Shown here: positions 58,426 through 64,000 of the stretch, one piece after another
Layout: every line of letters begins with the position of its first letter
Position numbering within the stretch: position 1 is the first letter of the stretch
Assembly (NCBI RefSeq): GCF_900115475.1
Contig: NZ_FOWP01000010.1
Location: 62,001 to 126,000, forward strand
Direction of reading: 5' to 3'
DNA length: 64,000 nt
DNA from: Ectopseudomonas composti
Lineage (GTDB): Bacteria; Pseudomonadota; Gammaproteobacteria; Pseudomonadales; Pseudomonadaceae
The notes under the pieces: model-generated
The model's database searches: none
What the model was told of the DNA's origin: nothing
What the model saw: the letters and a program-made list of their open reading frames with translations, nothing else
Made by a program: the position numbers and the translations under genes

Positions 58426-59253
58426 ATGAGCAACCGCCAAGCCGAAATCGCCGCCGCCCTCGACGTGGTGCCGCCGTTCGCCGATGAGGCAGCGCTGAGC
58501 GCAGAGATAGAGCGGCGCAAGACGTTCATCAAGCACACCCTGAAGAACTCCGGGCTCAAAGTGCTGGTATTGGGGATCAGCGGCGGCGTCGACTCACTGA
58601 CCGCCGGACGCCTGGCCCAGCTCTCAGTAGAGGAGTTGCGCGCCGAAACGGGCGATACGGCTTACCGTTTCATCGCCGTGCGCCTGCCGCACAACGCCCA
58701 GCACGACGAACATGACGCCCAGGACTCGCTGAAATTCATCCGTGCCGATGAAGAAGACACGGTCAATATCGCTGGCAGCGTGAGCGGCCTCGGCGAGCAG
58801 GTCAGCCACCTGCAGAAACTGACCGACGCCCGCCGCGATTTCGTCGTCGGCAATATCAAGGCGCGCATCCGCATGGTCGCCCAGTTCGCCATCGCCAACG
58901 CCAACAATGGTCTGGTGATCGGCACCGATCACGCCGCCGAGGCGGTGATGGGCTTTTTCACCAAGTTTGGCGACGGCGCTTGCGACCTCGCCCCGCTTTC
59001 CGGTCTGGTGAAGAATCAGGTACGTGCCATCGCCAAGCAACTGGGCGCGCCGCAGCACCTGGTGATGAAGACGCCGACCGCCGACCTGGAAGAGCTGCGC
59101 CCGGGCAAACCGGACGAGGAGTCGCATGGCGTCACCTACGCCGAGATCGATGCCTTCCTGCATGGCGAGAAAGTCAGCGACGAAGCCTACGCCACCATCG
59201 TGCGCACCTACGACAACACGCGGCACAAGCGCGAACTGCCGCTGGTGCCCTGA
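58426..59253 (+). CDS. nadE: Ammonia-dependent NAD synthetase
   Basis: A 275-residue enzyme making NAD from nicotinate adenine dinucleotide, ATP and ammonia. The ATP P-loop SGGVDS is at 52-57. NARMR-like AQFAIANANNGLVIGTDHAAEAVMGFFTKFGDGACDLAPL and the C-terminal YDNTRHKRELP are typical. It lacks the N-terminal glutaminase domain, so ammonia is the amide source. Last gene of the NrtR-controlled operon. nadD is not in the window. Confidence 0.96.
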   Translation: MSNRQAEIAAALDVVPPFADEAALSAEIERRKTFIKHTLKNSGLKVLVLGISGGVDSLTAGRLAQLSVEELRAETGDTAYRFIAVRLPHNAQHDEHDAQDSLKFIRADEEDTVNIAGSVSGLGEQVSHLQKLTDARRDFVVGNIKARIRMVAQFAIANANNGLVIGTDHAAEAVMGFFTKFGDGACDLAPLSGLVKNQVRAIAKQLGAPQHLVMKTPTADLEELRPGKPDEESHGVTYAEIDAFLHGEKVSDEAYATIVRTYDNTRHKRELPLVP

Positions 59254-59266
59254 TAGTCGCAGGCAT

Positions 59267-59300
59267 AAAAAGAAGCCGGGCAATCGCCCGGCTTCTTCGT
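59267..59300. terminator. Bidirectional terminator
   Basis: GAAGCCGGGC (59272-59281) pairs with GCCCGGCTTC (59286-59295). On the minus strand it is followed by TTTTTATG (plus-strand AAAAA at 59267-59271), a strong signal for the small gene at 59379; on the plus strand it ends nadE more weakly. Confidence 0.8.
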
Positions 59301-59378
59301 ATTCGGCATTTGCATGAAGCGCCCCTCAGAGCCGTCCGTTGACCACTCGCGCGGGCAAGCACTGCACTCGCAGATGTC

Positions 59379-59555
59379 TCAAGGGCGGCAACCGGCGACC
59401 GGCGCAGGAGGTGGCTGATCCGGCAAGGTCGGCTCACCCGGCTCCTGCGGCGGCACGGTCTTGCCGGGCTGATCGGGAATATCAGGTTCCGGCTGGCCAG
59501 GAATATCGCCAACCCGAATCCCGCAGGAGATCAAGGTAAAGGCTGAAATGGACAT
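59379..59555 (-). CDS. Small proline-rich hypothetical protein
   Basis: A 58-residue frame. After a short hydrophobic start (MSISAFTLISCGIRVGDIPG) it is dominated by Pro with Glu, Asp and Gln: repeats of the kind P-x-x-PDQP (PDIPDQPGK, TLPDQPPPAP). The ATG has GAGGGT six bases upstream and a strong minus-strand terminator lies 80 bases past the stop; both support expression. No family named with confidence. Confidence 0.55.
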   Translation of the reverse strand: MSISAFTLISCGIRVGDIPGQPEPDIPDQPGKTVPPQEPGEPTLPDQPPPAPVAGCRP

Positions 59556-59630
59556 GGTTCTACCCTCGTTCAGAGTGGCTTGCAGAGGGTAGAGTGCTCC
59601 AGCAGATACTAATTCCAACTTTCAGCAGGC

Positions 59631-60185
59631 CTACTGCGCGTCGAAATGCACGGTGAGTGAGACCAGCACCTGCGGCTCGCCGCCCTCGGTCTGACCATGA
59701 TTGTCGGCACTGCCGAAGCCCAGCCAGATCGGCTGGCCATGCTTGATCGCCACCGCCGAGTGCTGGTCGGCCGAACCCTCCAGCCCTGCCAGCGCCGACT
59801 CCGCCTCTTCACGCGACATGCCAAGGCGCAGCCGATCATCCAGTACGAAGCCTTCCAGCCCGGCGCGAGCACGCACCTCCTGCAACCAGCCCAAATAGAG
59901 ATCAGCGGTGAAACGCGGCACCAACCAGCAACGCACTTCCCGCAAGCGGTCACCATCGAACACCAGCATCAGGCTGTTGCCATACAGCAGACCACGGCGC
60001 CCACCGTGCAGCGGCAGCTCCGCAGTGGGCTCGCCAAGGGTCATGGCAAAATCCGCTGGCGACGCCGTGGGCACGAGGCCAAACACATTACTGCCCGAAT
60101 ACACCTGCAGCTCGGCGCGAGCTGACAGGCAGCCGAACAGCAGGATGCAGAATACGACTCGCTTCGATATCGTGCTGATGGTCAT
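59631..60185 (-). CDS. Hypothetical exported protein
   Basis: A 184-residue protein with a signal peptide (about 1-24, FCILLFGCLSARA-E). The mature part is a single domain with GMSREEAESALAGLEG, a motif that resembles SmpA/BamE-type small outer-membrane domains (GMS/T-x-x-E-V), but the match is short. It may be periplasmic. Co-directional with dcd upstream, but a terminator lies between. Function unknown. Confidence 0.65.
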   Translation of the reverse strand: MTISTISKRVVFCILLFGCLSARAELQVYSGSNVFGLVPTASPADFAMTLGEPTAELPLHGGRRGLLYGNSLMLVFDGDRLREVRCWLVPRFTADLYLGWLQEVRARAGLEGFVLDDRLRLGMSREEAESALAGLEGSADQHSAVAIKHGQPIWLGFGSADNHGQTEGGEPQVLVSLTVHFDAQ

Positions 60186-60212
60186 CTTCCCTGACTCCGA
60201 TTCTCGCTCATG

Positions 60213-60237
60213 AAAAAGCCGGGCGTTGCCCGGCTTC
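60213..60237 (-). terminator. Rho-independent terminator of dcd
   Basis: AAGCCGGGC / GCCCGGCTT around GTT; on the minus strand it is followed by a T-run (plus-strand AAAAA at 60213-60217). It lies about 20 bases beyond the dcd stop codon. Confidence 0.8.
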
Positions 60238-60255
60238 TACTGCCCGCCTGATTGA

Positions 60256-60822
60256 TCAGGCTTTCGGCAGGGTCACACCGGTCTGTCCCTGATACTTGCC
60301 ACCGCGATCACGGTACGACACCTCACAGGCCTCGTCGGACTGCAGGAACAGCATCTGCGCCACGCCTTCGTTGGCGTAGATCTTCGCCGGCAGGTTGGTG
60401 GTGTTGGAAAACTCCAGCGTCACATGGCCTTCCCATTCCGGTTCCAGCGGCGTGACGTTGACGATGATGCCGCAGCGCGCGTAGGTGCTCTTGCCCAGGC
60501 AGATGGTCAGCACATCACGCGGAATGCGGAAGTACTCGACGGTGCGAGCCAGGGCGAAGGAGTTCGGCGGAATGATGCAGACATCGCTCTTGATGTCGAC
60601 GAAGCTCTTCTCATCGAAATTCTTCGGGTCGACGATGGCCGAGTGGATGTTGGTGAACACCTTGAATTCATCGGCGCAGCGTACGTCGTAGCCATAGCTG
60701 GAAACACCGTAGGAGATCACGCGACTGTCGTCGGCACCACGCACCTGGCGCTCGACGTAAGGCTCGATCATCCCGTGTTCCTGGGCCATGCGGCGAATCC
60801 ATTTATCCGATTTGATGCTCAT
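60256..60822 (-). CDS. dcd: dCTP deaminase
   Basis: A 188-residue enzyme converting dCTP to dUTP for thymidylate synthesis. Exact family length from the ATG at 60822 (MSIKSDKWIRRMAQEHGMIEPYVERQVRG). Motifs: ISYGVSSYGYDVRCADEF, LARTVEYFRIPRDVLTICLGKSTYARCGI (with catalytic residues of the active loop) and VTPLEPEWEGHVTLEFSNTTNLPAKIYANEGVAQ. Earlier in-frame starts lie in sequence with no homology. Ribosome site is weak. Confidence 0.97.
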   Translation of the reverse strand: MSIKSDKWIRRMAQEHGMIEPYVERQVRGADDSRVISYGVSSYGYDVRCADEFKVFTNIHSAIVDPKNFDEKSFVDIKSDVCIIPPNSFALARTVEYFRIPRDVLTICLGKSTYARCGIIVNVTPLEPEWEGHVTLEFSNTTNLPAKIYANEGVAQMLFLQSDEACEVSYRDRGGKYQGQTGVTLPKA

Positions 60823-61123
60823 GGCGGGGGAATCCTGAGTTGGGCTATTGCGAAAAAGTGAGCGCATCTTACCGAGGCCAGCGCCACGCTTCAAAGACTG
60901 CGGCACTCAGCCCTGAGGATTATTTGCAAAAAAGCTGCATCGAGCATTCGCACTTGGCGATAAAAACACGTATGGTGTCCCCACTGTGCTGCATGTGTCA
61001 CCGCGAATCGCTACTTGATGCCTAGATCTCGATCCAAACATCGTCCGACTCCTAGTACTCGTTGCACTCAGTCCCGGCCTGGGCTTTTCCAGGGCTGCTA
61101 TTACTTTTGTTAGGAGACATCAC
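60823..61123. other. Long leader/promoter region upstream of the cold-shock gene
   Basis: 301 bases between divergent dcd and the cold-shock gene. No gene seen. It contains A-rich stretches near 60925-60970 and a CCTGG / CCAGG hairpin close to 61080-61094. A long structured leader is usual for cspA-type genes, but the transcription start cannot be fixed here. Confidence 0.4.
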
Positions 61124-61333
61124 ATGTCCAATCGTCAGACTGGCACCGTTAAGTGGTTCAACGATGAGAAAGGCTACGGCTTCATCACCCCGCAATCCGG
61201 TGACGACCTCTTCGTACACTTCAAAGCCATTCAGAGCGATGGTTTCAAGAGCCTGAAAGAAGGCCAGCAAGTGACTTTCGTGGCCACCCGTGGTCAGAAA
61301 GGCATGCAAGCTGAGGAAGTTCAGGTTGTCTAA
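61124..61333 (+). CDS. CspA-family cold-shock RNA chaperone
   Basis: A 69-residue single cold-shock domain. RNP1-type KGYGFI (about 17-22) and RNP2-type DLFVHF (28-33) sit in the standard positions; starts MSNRQTGTVKWFND. It binds single-stranded nucleic acid and melts mRNA structure. TAGGAG lies about eight bases before the ATG. Resembles the Pseudomonas CapB group. A clear terminator follows. Confidence 0.95.
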   Translation: MSNRQTGTVKWFNDEKGYGFITPQSGDDLFVHFKAIQSDGFKSLKEGQQVTFVATRGQKGMQAEEVQVV

Positions 61334-61351
61334 CCTGAGCTGACCTGCTTG

Positions 61352-61383
61352 AAAAAGAGCCCCGCCTAGTGCGGGGCTTTTTT
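61352..61383 (+). terminator. Rho-independent terminator of cold-shock gene
   Basis: AGCCCCGC / GCGGGGCT stem around CTAGT followed by five T, about 25 bases past the stop. Confidence 0.9.
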
Positions 61384-61397
61384 ATGGCTGTCTACAT

Positions 61398-61446
61398 TGT
61401 AGGAGCGGATTTATCCGCGAAATTCGCGGCTTAAGCCGCTCCTACA
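61398..61446. repeat. REP-type palindrome
   Basis: TGTAGGAGCGG (61398-61408) and CCGCTCCTACA (61436-61446) are inverted copies around a 27-base centre that itself holds CCGCGAA / TTCGCGG. This is the common 'GTAGGAGCGG' REP class of pseudomonads. Confidence 0.8.
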
Positions 61447-61587
61447 GAAGCGGGCTCGGAGTATCGATTACGTAACGCTGTCGCCGCACTTCGGCGCTAG
61501 GTGCTTTTGCAGAGTGGTGGAACGCTGCAGCTTGCACACACCGAAGGGCGATGGGAGATTCGCCAGGCCAGAACCGAGTCGTCTGCC

Positions 61588-61634
61588 TCCCCTCTCCCGC
61601 CCTTCGGGCACCCTCTCCGGCAAGCGGGAGAGGG
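61588..61634. repeat. Intergenic palindromic repeat near apbC
   Basis: CCTCTCCCGC at about 61588 and GCGGGAGAGG near 61625 form a long inverted repeat with CCGCCCTTCGGGC inside. Typical of short interspersed hairpins in Pseudomonas. The rest of the 329-base gap (61334-61662) has no gene. Confidence 0.6.
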
Positions 61635-61662
61635 TCATCAGAAGGCCGCTGCGCGGCCGCTC

Positions 61663-62751
61663 TTAGTCCTCACTGATCTCGATACTGGGCATGACCGGCT
61701 TGCCCGCCAGGGCGATGCGCGCGCCGACCTTGCGCGCCAGGTCCTGATAGATCATGGCGATCTGGCTTTCTGGATCGGCAATGGTGGTGGGCTTGCCGTC
61801 ATCGGCCTGCATGCGGATGGCCATCGACAGCGGCAGCGAGGCCAGCAGCTCGACGCCATATTGCGCAGCCAGCTTCTCACCGCCGCCCTCGCCAAACAGG
61901 TGTTCGGCATGGCCGCAGTTGGAGCAGATGTGCACGGCCATGTTTTCCACCACGCCCAACACCGGGATGTGCACCTTGCGGAACATCTCCACGCCCTTCT
62001 TGGCATCGAGCAGCGCCAGGTCCTGCGGCGTGGTGACGATCACGCTGCCAGCCACCGGCACCTTCTGCGCCAGGGTCAGCTGGATATCGCCGGTGCCCGG
62101 CGGCATGTCCACCACCAGATAATCGAGATCGTTCCAGGCGGTCTGCGTGATCAATTGCAGCAGCGCACCGCTGACCATCGGCCCGCGCCAGACCATCGGC
62201 GTGTTGTCGTCGGTGAGAAAGGCCATGGACATCACCTGCACGCCGTGGGCCTCGAGCGGCACGAACCATTTCTGATCCTTCACCTGCGGGCGCGTGCCTT
62301 CGGCGATGCCGAACATGATGCCCTGGCTGGGGCCGTAGATATCGGCATCGAGAATGCCGACCCGCGCGCCTTCACGCGCCAGCGCCAACGCCAGGTTGGC
62401 TGCGGTGGTGGACTTGCCCACCCCACCCTTGCCTGACGCCACGGCGATCACGTTCTTCACACCGGCCAGGGCCGGCACCTGCGCCTGGCCCTGGTGCGAG
62501 TCGATCACGCAGTCGACCTGCACCCGCGCGCTGTCGACAGCATCGAGATTCTCCAGCGCCATCTGCAGCATCTGCGCCCAACCGTTCTTGAACAAACCGG
62601 CGGCATAGCCCAGTTCCAGACGTACGGAAACACGCGCGCCCTGGATGTCGACCTCACGCAGGCAACCAGCACTGACCGGGTCCTGATCGAGATGAGGGTC
62701 GGTGAACTGACGCAGACAGGCTTCGACCGCTTCGCGGGTGACGGCACTCAT
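61663..62751 (-). CDS. apbC: ApbC/Mrp-type P-loop Fe-S cluster carrier
   Basis: A 362-residue ATPase that carries and transfers Fe-S clusters. An N-terminal DUF59/MIP18 domain (~5-80) is followed by the NTPase with Walker A ASGKGGVGKSTTAANLALAL (~103), DADIYGPSQG and the cluster-binding CxxC in HICSNCGHAEHLFGEGGG. The ATG at 62751 has GGAG seven bases upstream. It diverges from metG, an arrangement I recall in many gammaproteobacteria. Confidence 0.94.
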   Translation of the reverse strand: MSAVTREAVEACLRQFTDPHLDQDPVSAGCLREVDIQGARVSVRLELGYAAGLFKNGWAQMLQMALENLDAVDSARVQVDCVIDSHQGQAQVPALAGVKNVIAVASGKGGVGKSTTAANLALALAREGARVGILDADIYGPSQGIMFGIAEGTRPQVKDQKWFVPLEAHGVQVMSMAFLTDDNTPMVWRGPMVSGALLQLITQTAWNDLDYLVVDMPPGTGDIQLTLAQKVPVAGSVIVTTPQDLALLDAKKGVEMFRKVHIPVLGVVENMAVHICSNCGHAEHLFGEGGGEKLAAQYGVELLASLPLSMAIRMQADDGKPTTIADPESQIAMIYQDLARKVGARIALAGKPVMPSIEISED

Positions 62752-62912
62752 GCATGAACTCCAGAAGGCAGCAGAAAACAGGCCGGCATCATAGCAGCAG
62801 CGCCGTGCCATGCGCGGCACATCGAGCATGCTTGCCTGCCGCAGGTGGCTTGCAGCCTGCCGCTGCTTTATAGTTGCCGACTTCCCTCGTTTTACCAGTG
62901 CAGCCGATCACC

Positions 62913-64000
62913 ATGACCGAAGCCCGCAAGATTCTCGTTACCAGCGCCCTCCCCTACGCCAACGGTTCGATCCACCTTGGCCACATGCTCGAGTACGTGC
63001 AGACCGACATGTGGGTGCGCTACCAGAAACTGCGTGGCAACCAGACCATCTATGTATGCGCGGACGATGCACACGGCTCGGCCATCATGCTGCGCGCAGA
63101 AAAGGAAGGCATCACGCCCGAGCAGTTGATCGATGGTGTACGTGCCGAGCACATGGCCGACTTCGCCGATTTCGGTGTGGACTTCGACAATTACCACTCG
63201 ACCCACTCCGACGAGAACCGCGAGCTGTCGGCGGCCATCTACCTGGCGCTGCGCGACAAGGGGCATATCGCCACCCGCGCCGTGACCCAGTATTTCGACC
63301 CCGAGAAAGGCATGTTCCTCGCCGACCGTTTCATCAAGGGTACCTGCCCGAAATGCGGTACCGAGGATCAGTACGGCGACAACTGCGAGAAATGCGGTGC
63401 CACCTATTCGCCGACCGAACTGAAGAACCCGCGCTCGGCCATCTCCGGCGCGGTGCCGGTGCTCAAGGAGTCGCAGCACTTCTTCTTCAAGCTGCCGAAC
63501 TTCGAAGCCATGCTCAAGCAGTGGACGCGCTCCGGCGCGCTGCAGGAAGCGGTGGCCAACAAGATCGCCGAGTGGCTCGACGGCGGCCTGCAGGAGTGGG
63601 ACATCTCCCGCGACGCCCCCTACTTCGGCTTCGAGATTCCGGACGAGCCGGGCAAGTACTTCTACGTCTGGCTGGACGCGCCGATCGGCTACATGGCCAG
63701 TTTCAAGAACCTCTGCAGCAAACGCCCGGAGCTGGATTTCAGCGCGTTCTGGGGCAAGGACTCGACCGCCGAGCTGTATCACTTCATCGGCAAGGACATC
63801 GTCAACTTCCACGCCCTGTTCTGGCCGGCCATGCTCGAAGGCGCCGGCTATCGCAAGCCAACCGCAGTCAACGTGCATGGCTACCTGACCGTCAACGGCC
63901 AGAAAATGTCCAAGTCGCGCGGCACCTTCATCAAGGCGCGCACCTACCTGGACCATCTGAACCCGGAATACCTGCGCTACTACTACGCCAGCAAGCTGGG
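62913..64000 (+). CDS. metG: Methionyl-tRNA synthetase (5' part, truncated by window end)
   Basis: The first 362 codons of a class I aminoacyl-tRNA synthetase; the frame is open at the window end. HIGH-type motif GSIHLGHML (18-26), zinc-binding CPKCGTEDQYGDNCEKCGATY with four Cys (~145-162) and KMSKS in NGQKMSKSRG (~334). These identify the MetG1 type with a zinc knuckle. Family proteins are about 670-680 residues, so roughly half is missing. It starts 161 bases from the divergent apbC. Confidence 0.97.
   Translation, partial: MTEARKILVTSALPYANGSIHLGHMLEYVQTDMWVRYQKLRGNQTIYVCADDAHGSAIMLRAEKEGITPEQLIDGVRAEHMADFADFGVDFDNYHSTHSDENRELSAAIYLALRDKGHIATRAVTQYFDPEKGMFLADRFIKGTCPKCGTEDQYGDNCEKCGATYSPTELKNPRSAISGAVPVLKESQHFFFKLPNFEAMLKQWTRSGALQEAVANKIAEWLDGGLQEWDISRDAPYFGFEIPDEPGKYFYVWLDAPIGYMASFKNLCSKRPELDFSAFWGKDSTAELYHFIGKDIVNFHALFWPAMLEGAGYRKPTAVNVHGYLTVNGQKMSKSRGTFIKARTYLDHLNPEYLRYYYASKL

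Noticed and set aside
61398..61634. Possible CRISPR or tRNA in the repeat-rich gap
   Set aside because: The palindromes are single copies without regular spacers, and no cloverleaf or CCA end was found.
62892..63956. 354-codon minus-strand open frame opposite metG
   Set aside because: Antisense to metG, which has all motifs of methionyl-tRNA synthetase.

Overview
The window is a contiguous stretch of a Pseudomonas chromosome. It is GC-rich, densely coded, and carries typical Pseudomonas genes (tctDE/opdH/tctCBA, glxK, cdaR, quiP-like acylase, DUF-type lipoproteins, REP-like intergenic repeats). The proteins look most like the P. mendocina / P. oleovorans / P. pseudoalcaligenes group, but that is a judgement from memory; no search was run. 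No tRNA, rRNA, CRISPR array, transposase or phage gene was seen. One small MITE-like repeat and several REP-like hairpins are the only mobile-type sequences.

1-2 kb holds the tail of one gene, an HDOD signalling protein and a periplasmic binding protein. 1.7-14.3 kb is a large tricarboxylate locus: sensor kinase TctE and regulator TctD diverge from an OprD-type porin (OpdH-like), followed by the tripartite transporter tctC-tctB-tctA and a membrane protein of the 'AbrB/ammonia monooxygenase' family. A second module lies between two identical terminators: a LysR regulator, tcuA and tcuB (tricarballylate dehydrogenase and its electron-transfer partner) and a second tctC without its own permease. 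Together these could carry citrate, aconitate or tricarballylate from the outer membrane to the TCA cycle. 14.3-22.5 kb is mixed: pseudouridine synthase, a META-like lipoprotein, a LysR/SDR/reductase/MFS module, a FAD oxidoreductase, a small membrane protein and a GNAT acetyltransferase.

22.7-28.4 kb (minus) and 37.1-42.8 kb (plus) each hold a complete six-gene Mrp/Pha cation/proton antiporter operon of the fused A-B type. Two diverged copies this close together is the most conspicuous feature of the region. Between them lie a glycine-zipper lipoprotein, a glycerate module (cdaR-gntP-glxK), proQ, pdxH, an OmpA-type lipoprotein and a serine beta-lactamase-family esterase.

42.8-55.4 kb holds dinG, a CopD-like membrane protein, a collagen-like secreted protein, DUF1145, two tandem OmpA-type lipoproteins (the second gene has its ribosome-binding site inside a perfect 17-bp hairpin), several hypothetical proteins and lipoproteins, two SEC-C zinc-motif proteins, and a penicillin-amidase-family acylase resembling the AHL acylase QuiP. 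55.7-59.3 kb is an NAD salvage locus: the repressor NrtR diverges from pncA-pncB-nadE, with a perfect 16-bp inverted repeat as the likely operator. 59.3-64 kb ends with a small proline-rich protein, a hypothetical exported protein, dcd, a cold-shock protein, the Fe-S carrier apbC, and the 5' part of metG cut off by the window end.
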